Assembly: GCF_003573695.1 (NCBI RefSeq)
Contig: NC_039358.1
Coordinates: forward strand, 193,540,418-193,604,417
Source: Papaver somniferum
Taxonomy: Eukaryota; Streptophyta; Magnoliopsida; Ranunculales; Papaveraceae
DNA: 64,000 bases
Direction: 5' to 3'
A program made the position numbers and the translations under genes. How positions within the stretch are numbered: position 1 is the stretch's first letter; the number at the start of each line of letters is the position of its first letter. Shown here one piece after another: positions 11,829-23,621 of this stretch. The notes beneath the pieces were generated by a model. The model worked only from the letters and a program-made list of their open reading frames with translations. It did not search any database and had not been told where the DNA came from.

Positions 11829-12458
11829 AATACCCCCAAACCTGAATTTTACTTGTCCTCAAGTAAAACAAAACTAAGGAAATCCTAACTATACCACTGT
11901 CGCTGGTCTCTCGAATGCATTTAGCGTATGCACTAAGCCTTTTAAACCACTAAGTGTCCCTAGTGGACGAGTTGAAGTCTCGTGAAGGTTTGCTTAGAAC
12001 GTACCTACAAAGTTCTAGGTCAAAATATAAGCTCAGATTCCATCAAACGTGACATGTGCAAAACAGTTAAGCTCACAGCAAAATGGAGATGTCAATCTAG
12101 CTATCGAAGGCACAATCCTAGCACTGATAACAAAAAAGACATGTGATAAGAGTGTAAAGTGTATCTACACATGTGTAAAGAAAGATCTGAAGTCATGACT
12201 AAATCACCAAGAGATAGTTTCTCAGGCTAAGAACTGAGTCGAAATCTAGCTAGCTGTCCGGACTTTACGAGAATTGTGAATGAGTTGGAGGTATTTCACA
12301 ATTCTCGCGTTGTACATCAATGGCATACACCCTCCTTGCTTATTACAAAAACAACAAAAGATGACTATTTACATGACTCTTATTTACATTGACAATCTCT
12401 TTTTATTTTTGGAACAAGAGATGATGGAATTGAAATACTTGATTTTTTTGTATTTTTC

Positions 12459-12493
<35 letters not shown>

Positions 12494-12504
12494 AATTATA
12501 CATC

Positions 12505-12545
<41 letters not shown>

Positions 12546-13425
12546 GGAAACACTTTTGATACATACAAAAGGAAACAAAAGATTACATGACACTTTGCAA
12601 GAGGTAGCCCTTTTTGATGCACCCAGTTAAATTCGATGGTTGTCTTTCTTAATGTAACCTCCACCTTCTATCCCAACCAACCAAAGAACAAGCTAGTCAG
12701 TTTCGTTCAGTATTCTAAAGTGATTGGCAATCGTAACTTCCTATCCAACACCTTGAAGATCGAGGCCATACATGTATTGGTAGATCGTGCGCGTGCAAAT
12801 TTCTTATCACTATGTGAATTGTGCTAGAATCAGGGTGCCTAAATATCTAGACTAAGACTCCTAATAAAAATACATATTTGCACAAGAGTCAACATTTCAA
12901 GGTAAATGAGCTCCATTTTTATGATTTTTTCATTTTTTTTTTTTTTTGAATTTTGATTTTTCAATTTTTTTGGAATTTTTCAATTTTTTCAAAAAGAAGG
13001 AGTTCGTTTTCAATTATAGCATTATCATGGTATCTACTCTATACCCCCAAACCTAAACTAAACATTGTCCTCAATGTTTCAAAATATGGAAAGAATTATA
13101 AAACAATATATGAAGAGGAACATGCTGAGTAGAGTAAAAGGAGAGAGAATACCCGATTGTACGGTGGTAGCTCGATTAAAACTCCGTTATTCAAGGCAAA
13201 AATCCATCATATTAGCAGTCACAATGGATGAGCACAAAATATACAAAAGGAAATTTAACTAACACATTATCTACAAGAAAATTTTGGTTTTTAATGGGAT
13301 TGGACTTTTTGGAAAAAATTTGGTTTTGTTGGGAACATTTGGTTTTGATGGGAAAACGAAAAATTTTGGTTTTTAGGGAAACATTTGGAAAACTGTTTGG
13401 TTATTTAGGGAAAGAGTGGACCAGT
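11829..13425 (-). other. Athila 3' non-coding region with polypurine tract and long T tracts
   Basis: Adjacent to the LTR, the minus strand reads GGTTTGGGGGTATT (11829-11843), the polypurine tract. A second tract of the same form occurs at about 13040-13050. Two pure T runs (about 31 nt at 12462-12492 and 36 nt at 12506-12541) and further T-rich stretches lie between. No ORF is credible; frames through the T tracts give poly-Phe or poly-Lys artefacts. Confidence 0.7.
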
Positions 13426-14640
13426 TTAGTCCACATAGACTGGGTCCTCCAGGTCGGTTGTTTCAATGTCGGGTGGAAATGGCTCAAGGAATGGCTTTAA
13501 TCTCTGCCCGTTGACTTTGAAAACGTTCTTGTTGGAGACATCCTCCAGCTCTACAGCTCCATGAGGAAAAACTGTGCGTACTAGGTACGGACCCTTCCAT
13601 CTGGAACGCAGTTTTCCTGGAAAAAGATGTAATCGGGAGTCATACAGCAAGACTTTCTGACCAGGAGTGAAGGATTTGCGCAGAATACGCTTGTCATGAA
13701 ATATCTTCATCTTCTGCTTGTACAGCTTGGCACTGTCATAAGCCTCATTTCTCAATTCTTCCAACTCGTTGAGTTGAAGTTTCCTTTGAATTCCAGCTTC
13801 GTCCAGAGAAAAGTTCAGCTCTTTGATTGCCCAGTAGGCACGATGTTCTAATTCCACAGGTAGATGGCACGGCTTTCCATACACTAGACGATAGGGGGAC
13901 ATGCCAATTGGTGTCTTATAAGCTGTTCTATAGGCCCACAAAGCATCATTCAATCTCAATGACCAATCTTTCCTGGACGGGTTGACCGTCTTCTCCAGAA
14001 TGTGCTTAATTTCCCTATTAGACACTTCCACTTGTCCACTAGTCTGAGGGTGGTACGGAGTAGCAACCTTGTGAGTTATGCCATACTTGCGTACTAAAGA
14101 CTCAAAGTACTTGTTACGAAAATGTGAACCGCCGTCACTGATGATAGCTCTAGGGGTACCAAAACGTGAAAATATGTTCTCCTTTAGAAATGAAAGTACC
14201 ACCTTGTGGTCATTTGTTCTGGTTGCTATGGCTTCTACCCACTTAGAAACGTAATCAACTGCGACTAGGATGTACAACTTGCTGTCAGACATGGGAAATG
14301 GACCCATGAAGTCTATCCCCCAAACATCAAAAATCTCCACAATCAAAATGGGGTTATAACCGGAAAAGCCATCTAGAAAACAGTAGTGACTGTGTCCAGA
14401 CACACGTTCTAGCATTTGGTCAATGAAAGGGAGCGGGAAGTGATCCTTCCTTGTTACTGTGTTCAACTTCCTGTAGTCGATGCATACTCGCCATCCTGTG
14501 ATTGTACGAGTAGGGACTAATTCATTCTTGTCGTTCTGAACAACAGTAATGCCTGACTTCTTAGGCACAACTTGAATGGGACTAACCCATTTGCTATCGG
14601 GAATTGGGTATATGATACCGCATCAAGTAGTTTCAGGATC
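13426..14640 (-). pseudogene. Athila pol: truncated reverse transcriptase fused to integrase
   Basis: From 14568 the frame shows the N-terminal palm of reverse transcriptase ([31 protein letters not shown]). At about 14350 it continues without a break into [19 protein letters not shown], the integrase core. The rest of RT with its catalytic DD pair, RNase H and the integrase HHCC domain are missing, so an internal in-frame deletion has occurred. Integrase keeps the D,D-35-E residues in [15 protein letters not shown] and [11 protein letters not shown], and a C-terminal domain ([21 protein letters not shown]) to 13426. The RT start upstream of 14568 is in another frame (about 14570-14640). It cannot encode active RT. 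Confidence 0.88.
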
Positions 14641-14659
14641 TCTCCTTTGACTACATCTC

Positions 14660-15930
14660 TCATGTTAGGTTAAGTCTCCTTTGCATTTCCCTCGATGGTT
14701 TGGCATTCTCTTCAAGGTTAATGTGGTGCATGCAAATGGTGGGACTAATTCCTTTGAGATCTGAGATGGTCCATCCTAAGGCCTCTTTGTGTTCCTTAAG
14801 TACTTCTAAAAGCTTACTTTCCTGTTCCGTGTCTAAACATGATGAAATAATGACAGGTAAAGTATCAGAAGAACCTAGGAATGCGTACTTCAACGTACTA
14901 GGCAATGGTTTCAATTCAAGCTTGGGTGGCTCAACAATGGATGGAATAAGCTTGGAATCAGAGAATAGGGGTTGTTCCACTTCATATTTCCTTTCAGTGA
15001 CGTCCATTTGAGGTACAGATTCGAGCAGAGATAGGACGTCACTACAGTATGCATCATCATAGAAATCAGGGTTAAAGTTCTCCATACATGCTTGAAAGGG
15101 GTCAACGGATAGAATGTTAGTCAACGAATCTTGCATTAATCCTTCAATCATATTAACTTCATGCACATCATCATCATCAAGATTCACAGGTTGTTGACTA
15201 ATATCGAACACATTCAATTCTACCGTCATGTTACCAAAAGACAGTTTCAACACTCCATTCCGACAGTTGATGATCGCGTTGGACGTAGCCAAGAAAGGAC
15301 GTCCTAAGATGACAGGAATGTGACAGTCTGGGTTTTGTACAGGTTGAGTGTCTAAGACAATGAAGTCTACGGGAAAATAGAATTTGTCAACCTTGATCAA
15401 AACATCTTCCACCACTCCACGAGGAATCTTGACAGATCGGTCTGCCAGTTGTAGAGTGATAGATGTTGGTTTCAACTCCCCAAGACCTAACTGCTCATAA
15501 ACAGAATATGGCAGTAGGTTAACACTTGCACCTAGGTCTAATAACGCTTTATTGACCGTGTGTTCTCCTATAGTGCAAGAAATTGTTGGACATCCTGGAT
15601 CCCTAAACTTGGGTGGAGTTTTGTTCAGAATGATGGAACTCACCTGCTCAGCTAAGAAAGCACGTTTTTGCACATTGAGCTTGCGCTTTTGAGTACAGTC
15701 TTTGAGGAATTTGGCATAAGCAGGGATTTGCTTGATTGCTTCAAGAAAAGGAATGTTGATGTTGACTCTCTTGAACAGATCTAACATCTCATTGTAATGG
15801 GTACTTTTCTGTTGATAGATCAATCTTTGAGGAAATGGAGCAACAGGAAGATGAGTTGGCAAAGGGACATTCACAGCAGTAGAATTGTCAGATTTTCCAA
15901 CTTGCTCAGATTCTTTGGTTTTCTGGGGTT
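14660..15930 (-). pseudogene. Athila protease and pre-RT linker
   Basis: The frame contains a retroviral-type aspartic protease with LLDLGASVNLLP, LQLADRSVKIPRG and VILGRPFLAT. This is the Athila-style active site, with DLG in place of the more common DSG. An acidic linker then leads towards RT (LEVLKEHKEALGWTISDLKGI, then HHINLEENAKPS). The frame stops at 14660 just after that conserved pre-RT motif, where the RT N-terminus continues in another frame. The N-terminal side joins gag through a frameshift at about 15935. Confidence 0.85.
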
Positions 15931-17430
15931 GTGGAGACACGTGGAATTTGTATCAGATTCATTAGGTTCGCCTACGTTGTTCTCGATGACTTTACCACTT
16001 CGGAGGGTGGTAATGGCATGGATTTGATCAGGTGAGGTTTCAGTGCAGGATGTTGTGCCTGTTTGAAATATCCTCTTTGGATTTTGTTGGGGTTGGCTCG
16101 GAAGTTTACCCTTTTCTCTCTCACATATTTGATCCATCTTTTGATCTAGATTTTTCTGACTTTGCATCAAACTCTGGAACATTTCCTCTAGGTGGATAAT
16201 CTCTGTCTGTTTTTGTTGAGGATATGATTGTTGTTGAGAGTTTGATTGTTGTTGAGGGTTTCTCGGGTGTTGATAACCTTGATTGTTCTGATATCCCTGA
16301 TTGTTTTGATAGCTCTGATTAGGTTGAGATGGTCCTCCTTGAGTGGGTCCTTTTGACCATGAAAAGTTAGGGTGGTTTCTCCATCCTGGATTGTAGGTCT
16401 GTGAATAAGGGTTATGCTCTGGTTTCTGAAACATGGCATGTGCCTGTTCAAGCCTAGACTCCTGGACTGCAAGCAAATCTGGACAATTTTGGAATTGATG
16501 GTTGGGGTCGTTACAAGCAGCACAAACAGAAGCGACATGTTCTCGGAGAGTAGTGGTGGAAGGTTTTGAATTTTTATGTAGTTCTAACTCTTCTAATCTC
16601 CTAACTATTGATGCCATGTTTGCTCTACCCTCAAAATCCGCTTCAATCCTAAAAGCCTTTGCTTCGGATGTAGTCTTTCTGGTTTCACGGATGGATTCCC
16701 ACTGTTGCGTCTTTTCAGCTACTTCAATAAGAAGTCCCAAGACGCGTCAGCAGTTTTATCTACGAATAGACCATTACACATCGACTCAACCGTTGTTCGG
16801 GTGGACACATCTAGACCTTCATACAAAATTTGCACAAGTCTCCATTTTTCAAAACCATGATGGGGACATTGGAGCAATAATTCATTGAATCTCTCCAGGT
16901 ATCTAGCTAAGGTCTCACCTTCTAATTGCACAAAGCTATTCAGACTTTGACGAATTGTCGCAGTCTTGTGGTTCGGGAAAAACTTTTTGAAAAACTCCTT
17001 TGTGAGGTCATCCCATGTCATGATGGATTGAGGCTGTAAAGCATAGAGCCAGGCCTTTGCCTTATCTTTCAGGGAAAAGGAAAAAGCCTTAACTTCAGGG
17101 TTTCGTCGGTCATTTGAGTGAAACGCAGAGTTCCACAAATTTCCTCGAATTCTCTCACGTGGTGGTACGGGTTTTCATTCTCAACACCTCTAAAAATAGG
17201 AAGCATCTGTATTGTGCTGATTTCAGCTCATAATGGCCATTAGCCTCGGGCAGCAAAATACAAGAAGGTTGACTGGCTCTAGTTGGGTACATATAATCCT
17301 TGAGGGTACGTGGTTCTCCCATTGTTTCTGGTTGATCTGGACTGTCTCCCTCAGAACTTAGAATTTCGATAGGTTCGTCTGGGTTAATTCTAACAAGTCT
17401 GTTTGTCTGGTCTCTGTAGGTCACAATCAT
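15931..17430 (-). pseudogene. Athila gag with CCHC zinc knuckle, frameshifted
   Basis: Three consecutive frames give one recognisable gag. 17430-17155 begins MIVTYRDQTNR and holds the EPRTLKDYMYPT motif. 17138-16719 holds the Retrotrans_gag core (LKDKAKAWLYALQ, WDDLTKEFFKKFFP, ETLARYLERFNELL). 16740-15940 holds the zinc knuckle CAACNDPNHQFQNC and a Gln/Asn-rich tail with repeated NQGYQ. Junctions at about 17200, 17100, 16735 and 15935 require frame changes. Gag would form the particle and package RNA; this copy is inactivated by the indels. Confidence 0.87.
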
Positions 17431-17609
17431 GTCCTAGTAGGTACCTTAACTAACATGTTGGTCAGACAGAGCAATCGGAAACAATTTGGCCCAAGGGTTA
17501 TGAAGATTTGGTTTTTGAATGGGTTTTGGTTTAAAGAAGGGTTTTGTTTTTGGTTTAAAAATTTTGGGTTTTTGAAAATTTTTGAACTAAACCTAGCATA
17601 AATTATCAC

Positions 17610-18330
17610 AACTCATAAAAGAAAATAAAAACAATAATAATAATTAAACAAACCCATAAAAGAAAAAAGAAAAATAAAAGAAAAATAAAGAAAAACAAAA
17701 AAGAAAATAAAAAAATTATTACAATCCCAAATAAAAAAAAAAAAAAAGAAAATAAAAATTATTACAATCCCAAATAAATAATTAAATAAATTATTACAAG
17801 CCCAAATTTGAATTTAAATGAGGCCCAAGTGGGTTAACTCATGGGTTAGGCTTACTTGTTTTTGGAGGGAAGCCCAAAAATAGGCTTTTAGTCCCCTTTT
17901 AGTTGCAAGGCCCAGTTGGGCTTTAGGATCGTCCTAGCAGCTCACGTCCAAGCCCAGCAGCAACAGGTGGAGCAGAGCCCAGCAGCAGCAGCAACGGAGC
18001 CCAGCTGAAGTTGCAAGCCCAAGAGCAGAAGTTGCAAGCCCAGCAGAAGTTGAGGTTACTGAGCCCAGCTCAGTTGGTTCAAGCCCAGTTCAGAGATTGT
18101 TGCACAAGCCCAGCAGAAGAGGTTGGCAGCAGGCCTGGCAGCATCAGTTGGCAGCAAGTTGGCAGCAAGTTGGATCAGAAGCAACAGCAGCAGCAGCAGC
18201 TAGGCAGCTTCAGTTGGCAGCAAGCTTGGCAACAGCAACAGCTTGGCAGCAGCAGCTTCACTTGGCAGCAGCAGTTGCTTTGGTTCACCAGCAGCAGCAG
18301 ACTTTGAAAACTTCACAGATAAGGCAGCCA
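17610..18330 (-). other. Athila 5' leader with A/T-rich part and CAG/TTGGCAGCA-rich part
   Basis: Between gag and the primer site the plus strand is A-rich (17610-17800), then switches to dense CAG, AGCCCAGCAG and TTGGCAGCA repeats (about 17930-18310). A plus-strand frame across it reads as Gln-rich sequence, and a minus-strand reading would be CTG-rich. It is most simply the element's untranslated leader. No separate gene is supported. Confidence 0.7.
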
Positions 18331-18350
18331 GCTCCCCGGCAGCGGCGCCA
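18331..18350 (-). promoter_or_regulatory. primer binding site, tRNA-Asp type
   Basis: The minus strand reads TGGCGCCGCTGCCGGGGAGC, six bases after the LTR end (18357). This matches the TGGCGCCGTTGCCGGGGA complement typical of Athila elements, with one difference in the first 18 bases. Confidence 0.9.
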
Positions 18351-18356
18351 AAAACT

Positions 18357-20353
18357 TGGTGTGAATTCTAAGATGCACACAAAACACTTGCAAGTATACA
18401 AGGTCAAGATTTATAATAAAATGGTGAGTAGGGGTTTGTCCACAGGGAGAGGAGCATATGAGAAGTTTTCCTAACTAAGATGTGTAATAAGCTAAGGGCA
18501 GGCAAGGTTGCAGGCAGAGAAACAAGAACATAAAGTAAGGCAAAAGAGAAGCAGGTTAAGAACCAAAGCAAGGAAAGATAAGCAAGAACCAAAAATGCAG
18601 GGTAAGGCAACAAAGGAGCAGTTAAGAAAAAGCAACAAACTACCAAGGCTTGGCAGCCAAGGGCAAGAGGCAAGATTGTGCACTGCCTTCAGTGCACAGT
18701 AGCTACAAGATGCAGGAACATAAAAGGCATGAAAATAAAGCTGAAATGCAAAAACACAGAACTTGAAAAAGTGACTGAAATTAAGATTGATTAAAAGAGA
18801 AGTGGTGGGCAAGCCAAAGCATATGATCCACCTTGTATCCTAATCAAGTAACATGGTCTAGGTTAAGTTCTTTCCTAAGCATACAACTAGAAATGAGAGA
18901 ACACCAACTTGCTTGCTAGGCTACCCCTAGCATTGGCTGTCTTTTGACAGTACAGCCAATCACAGGCTCTATAAGCATTGGCCTCTCTCAAATACACATT
19001 CACAACACAGCAGGGAAGAATTATCCTAGCTCAATCACACTTGACAGTGCACAAGGCTTCACTGAGCCTTGGCCTGAAAGTGATTAGCTCATGCTAACCA
19101 TGTTTAAAACAATCACATTCAACATATGTAAAAATTCAAGCACAAGTAGCATCATTTGAGATAACAAAACACATAAGCAATATTCTACTGATAAGTATTG
19201 AAATTTGAAATTCAACAAAATTTTGTTCAATTCTCTACTGGCTAGTCCAGAGAGGTAAAAATTCTCCTCCTAATGCTTCCCCCAACACCAATTTATACCC
19301 ATTACACAAAATTAGCTTTTCCCCCAATTTTCCCCAAAGTCAGTAAAATTAGGTTTTGCCAATTACCTACTGTTGATGAAATTCTCGCTCCATCTCGTCG
19401 ACCCATCCTTCTATTTCTCTTCCTGAGTCATCTCCCGCTCCAATTGCTGCTCTAACATCAACTTATATCTTCAATTTCTCACCTAGGGTTTCAGTCGGCA
19501 GAGATGAGAAATTGAGGAGATTAGTTGATGTAAAACGTGATAGTGATGATGGGTATAGGTAGAGTGATTTGGGGAGAAAATAGTGGAGTGATTTGGGGGC
19601 GTCAGGGAGAGGGGGTGATGATGGTGGTGGTACGGGGCATGGCGGTTCTGCAGAGGGGGTGATGGAGGAGATGGTTCGATGGAGAAGGGAAGGGTGCGTT
19701 TGGTTGAGGTGTAGGTGCTCGGTCGCTAGGGTGTGAGGCGAGTGTATCGAGTTTGATGATCTGCAACGCTGAGCCGTGGGATAGGGAGATGAAAGATCAA
19801 TCGGACGGTGAGATGAAGTGAAGCTTGTAGCGACCGCTGGATTTTTTTATACGACGAAGTTAACGGCTCTAGATGGGGTTAGGTGTTGTAGTGTAAGGCG
19901 GAGATATCAAACGTTGATGAATAGCAAGGGAGCGACCGTTGGATTCAACAACCATCTAATCTGAAGGCTTGGAATTTCAGCGCTGTGGTGCTTGGCAGAG
20001 ACTTCAGATTTTGATGCTCTATGAAGGAGCGACCATCGGATGCTTCTGAGAACTGATCTGACGGCTGAGAACGGAGGCGCTTTTGTGTGTAGAAAATGAG
20101 GTTGTGCGTACCATTCTTCGCGGCTTCCTTGCGTGATTTCTCCCGGCTTTTCACTACTTTTCTGCTCTTTTCGCTCCGCGACTCATCCGAACTTTATTTA
20201 TTACCTAAAAATGCAAAATTAATTAATAAAAATATTTATTCTTGAAAACAATGAAAATACAGAATATGGGATAAAATGTAGAATTAATGCACAAAAGATG
20301 AGTTAAAATGCCAACAAAAAGGGATAAATATATACAATATTTGGCACTCATCA
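18357..20353 (-). repeat. 5' LTR of the Athila-type element
   Basis: A 1997-bp LTR, TGGTGTG...CATCA on the plus strand, starting TGATGAGTGCC on the sense (minus) strand. It lies upstream of the primer site and so should contain the promoter. It is followed by target duplication GTATA at 20354-20358. Confidence 0.92.
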
Positions 20354-20358
20354 GTATA

Positions 20359-21222
20359 CTGCAAGAATTCTAAATAAAGATCTAGTGCCAGAACTTCATA
20401 TACAAAGAAATACCTTTTATGAAAATAAGTCGTCTTTAAATGACTTGCAGAATTGTAAAACTGAAGTATACACATGTAACTGTTGAAATCTATCTTGAAA
20501 ACTCCTTTGATAAAGAAATGTTAATGATGCAGCATTGTTTTCTCAAAATTACAGTTGTGGATGCTATAATTCCCGACTATTTTTTCTTGTTTTTTCATTG
20601 TCTTCAAAATTGTTATAGCAACAATTGAATCCCTATAAAATTCAACAAATAAAAAATTGAAAGTATGAATTAAAGAAGCCTCACGTAAATAAAAATTGAT
20701 ATCGCAAAGGGGAAAAAAACACGATGCTTACCACAAAAGCTTAAATTCTATGGTGAGCAACCAGTATATGTTGAACATAGCAAAAAGTGTAGATTATGAA
20801 AGAGAGTCAAAGGGAGAAACAAATTACATACAATTCATCAAATATTTTCTCAAACTAGAAAAGGGCACCCAAATTTAAATTCTCAACTTAGCTAAAAAGG
20901 GTTTCCTTAAGAAACTTTTCTTTTGAATACCGTTCCCTCCAATTTTCTGATGGAGAATGTAAGTGACGAAAAAGTTCTCCTATAACTCGGATACTACAAA
21001 ACTCTTAAAGCATGTTATGATAAAATTCTGTAAAATACCCAAGCAAACAAAGTATTCGGGGAAAAAAACAAAAAGTTGCAAGATCAGTTAACAATTTATA
21101 AAGAACAAAGAGAGTGGTTCATAAAATCTTACCAAAGTTAAATCTAAAGAATGTACTTGTAGTACCACCAACAACAGATCAAGTCAACCGGTAATATAGA
21201 GCGGTTTATATGGATCACTACA
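20359..21222. other. old AT-rich sequence, no gene recognised
   Basis: Short frames only. A minus-strand frame at about 20300-20475 contains SASHLKTTYF and could be a decayed piece of a Helitron helicase reading, but the match is too weak to call. Confidence 0.45.
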
Positions 21223-21247
21223 TCAACAACCTAAACACCCAAACAGC

Positions 21248-21257
<10 letters not shown>

Positions 21258-21278
<21 letters not shown>

Positions 21279-21485
21279 CCAGCGGCAATGTTGTGGGAAT
21301 TCCTGGTAGGTGTATGCCGGTGCATCTGGATGCCTTGTATAGAATTCGAAATAGGACATGAGTGTGGTTTTTTTTTCCTTTCTGCCGTCTATTGGATGTA
21401 ATGTACATGAGTCGTTTACTGCCAGCCTCATGACGTTGGGGCACTCTTCATGTAACTGAAAACTTAATGTACGCCATACTCCCAA
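21258..21485 (-). pseudogene. Helitron helicase (Pif1-like, central region) fragment
   Basis: The frame reads VWRTLSFQLHEECPNVMRLAVN and then KKTTLMSYFEFYTRHPD, AYTYQEFPQHCRW. This is the order seen in the region between the Rep/N-terminal part and the helicase core of plant Helitron proteins, where an HEE.P.V.RL.VH motif is followed by KTTL..YFE and YQEFP..F.W. The piece is only about 75 aa. The conserved His after AV is replaced, and the frame ends where a W...R segment should continue. Helitron proteins replicate DNA by rolling-circle transposition. This is a dead fragment, possibly from the same element as the RPA-like piece at 0.2-0.6 kb. Confidence 0.7.
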
Positions 21486-22450
21486 CCTCAGCTTACTGAA
21501 GCTTCATTGTGCAGTATTTGACTCTTATCGAAGCTAAAAAACAAAAACTACAATTCTGTAATTAAAAATAATGTTAGGAAATTCTTTTTTATCAACAGCA
21601 AGCCGCGTGCTTTCCTTATAGAAATCCCAATCTTATCTTGGAACTGTATAACCGTATGAGCATTAACATTTTCCTAAGTCAGTAACACATAAGAAAATTC
21701 AACTCTTTCTATTAACGATCATTTTACATGTATATGATGCTTTTTTACAGATGAATAATAAAATATATGTCCAAAAACTCTAATACTTCCAACATGGTAG
21801 CAGTAAGTTTCAGCTGCTGAAAATTGGTAAATACATCACAACCATGAGATATTTTCTTCATCCAACTCCTTAAAATTGTTCCCTGTAAGCACATGTTTGG
21901 ATACTGTCGAGACAGTTTCTACACTAATTTATATTCTCTAGAACAACAAGCTACTTTCCGTCTATCAAATATTGATCGCAAGTCTTTGTACCATAGCATC
22001 TTCCTAATAAAAGAGATCAAGGATATTGTTCATGTAGCACAGAGAAAACCAACTACTCGGAAATTTCATTACCCCTCATCAACAATACCGCAATGAACTC
22101 GAAAATCTGATAACAGTTACAAATTATCAATATCAAATAAAAACTGGAGAATCAAAATTCGTGGAATAAGATACAACACACATTGTAAAGGCTATGTGGC
22201 GTTTTCAGAGAGAAAAAGAGGAGTATGTTATGGATGCATTGGTACAAAGAGATGGAGAAGTAAATTAATTACACGGAAGGTGTATATAGTACACGAAAAA
22301 GGAATCAGTTTAAGAAAACATCTCTCACCTTCTTATCAGGATGTTATATATGCCATTCGTTCTCTTATGTACAACTTAATGTGATAGCATTGCAGGAGGA
22401 TTTGGTACGGATAAATGCATCGTTGGTGACGTTTAGAACCCCCACCCGCA
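21486..22450. other. old AT-rich sequence, no gene recognised
   Basis: No ORF with recognisable motifs. It probably continues the degenerate Helitron or host background. The last five bases before the Copia LTR are CGTAG (22451-22455), the expected left target site of that element. Confidence 0.45.
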
Positions 22451-22455
22451 CGTAG

Positions 22456-22840
22456 TGTTGGGATATTGTGTTCTTGTATCAACCACCAAGGTGATCGTGC
22501 GGTTCAAATGAAGAGAAGACTAAGTACGTGCGGATGAAGATAGACTAAGTCAAGTAATATGTGTAATCTAATTAAGAGGAGTTAAATCATCCAAGATTTT
22601 TGGATCTGTTTATCATATAGTTAGTCAAAGTTTATCTCTTATAAGTCACTCTATAAATAAGAGTGTCTTATGTAACTGTAATCTATCCAGTAAGCCTGGA
22701 GATCAATCCAATTCACCCTACAGGGTTTCTCAGTGGACGTAGGCGTTAGTGCCGAACCACTTTAATTTATGTCTTCTTTATTTGTCTTTGATCTTTGTGC
22801 TCAATCGATGATCCGTCTCAATGATACCCATAATTTATTA
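22456..22840 (+). repeat. 5' LTR of the Copia-type element
   Basis: A roughly 375-385-bp LTR. The 3' boundary is uncertain between CCCA (22830) and the primer site at 22841, because the usual CA end is 10 bp away. It contains a TATA-like CTCTATAAATAAG at about 22648. Confidence 0.75.
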
Positions 22841-22852
22841 TGGTATCAGAGC
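22841..22852 (+). promoter_or_regulatory. primer binding site, tRNA-Met
   Basis: TGGTATCAGAGC is the exact standard plant tRNA-iMet primer complement. The second unit carries TAGTATCAGAGC at 30707-30718, one substitution away. Confidence 0.88.
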
Positions 22853-23621
22853 GGGGAGATTCGCTCGAAATCGCTTCCGCTTTCTAACATTAGTTTTAAT
22901 ATTTCTTTTCTCTTGATAATGGTGAACGATAGTCTTTGTTTTCCCTATTGATGACTCTTAGTTCAGTTTATCAAAGTTATGAATCATATTACTCTTTCCA
23001 ATTATTCTTGTGGAATTTCTATGGATGTTTTATTCACGTCCAAAACTTGTTTCATATTTCAGGTTCATAATGACACGTCTTTGATCATGGAAAGTTGCCC
23101 CTTTCATCGAAAGATTGTGTTTTCATTTATCTGTGGTTCAAGTCAACTGTTTCTATCCTTGTACTGGATCACGGGAGTTTTTTTTTTTTTTTTGTATCCT
23201 TTGATGTTTTTGCACCACATCAAAATATTGGGTTTCTGCATCAAAATCCATAACTAGAGAATCTCTGGTCATTTTAATTTGTAATCTCATGTCAATATCA
23301 CATGTTTATCCCATGCGATATTCAATCTTACATCAACCATCTATTTTGGTTATCAGCATTGAGCATCATATATATTTGGAAAGGATTTGTGTCTTTCCAT
23401 TCCCCAAATTTGGACATTGCGATCTTCTATGTCCAGGAGTATCAAAATTTTGGTTTACCCATCTAAATCAATTTTATTATTCTCACCGATTTTGTTCGGA
23501 TTACTCTTCAGTAACCGGATGATGAGTCTCAACAAAGCTCAAGTTATTGCTGAGTTTTGATTTTATGAAACACCTAGTTTCATACTTCTGGTCAATATCA
23601 CGCCGGAAATCTTCCTTTATT
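22853..23621 (+). other. Copia internal region, first copy (left part)
   Basis: This matches 30719-31482 with a few percent divergence. Short frames such as 22979-23257 are not conserved as open frames of the same length in the other copy and lack gag motifs. I regard it as non-coding. Confidence 0.65.

Larger units (their letters stand above)
9870..20353 (-). mobile_element. Athila-type Gypsy LTR retrotransposon, complete borders, internally defective
   Basis: LTRs at 9870-11828 and 18357-20353 start TGGTGTGAATTC and end ACTCATCA (plus strand). They are flanked by a 5-bp target duplication GTATA at 9865-9869 and 20354-20358. On the minus strand the order is LTR, tRNA-Asp-type primer site, long GC-rich leader, gag with zinc knuckle, aspartic protease, partial reverse transcriptase, integrase, long 3' non-coding region, polypurine tract, LTR. 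The primer site and the DLGASVN protease motif place it in the Athila lineage. Gag-pol carries several frameshifts and one large in-frame deletion, so the copy cannot be autonomous. Confidence 0.93.

Noticed and set aside
12280..12664. Poly-Phe / poly-Lys frames
   Set aside because: Produced by T runs in the Athila 3' non-coding region; no coding signal outside the homopolymers.
14700..15011. Plus-strand frame opposite the Athila protease region
   Set aside because: Shadow of the minus-strand coding frame.
18011..18474. Gln/Ala-rich plus-strand frames
   Set aside because: CAG-rich Athila leader read on the antisense strand; one frame runs into the LTR.
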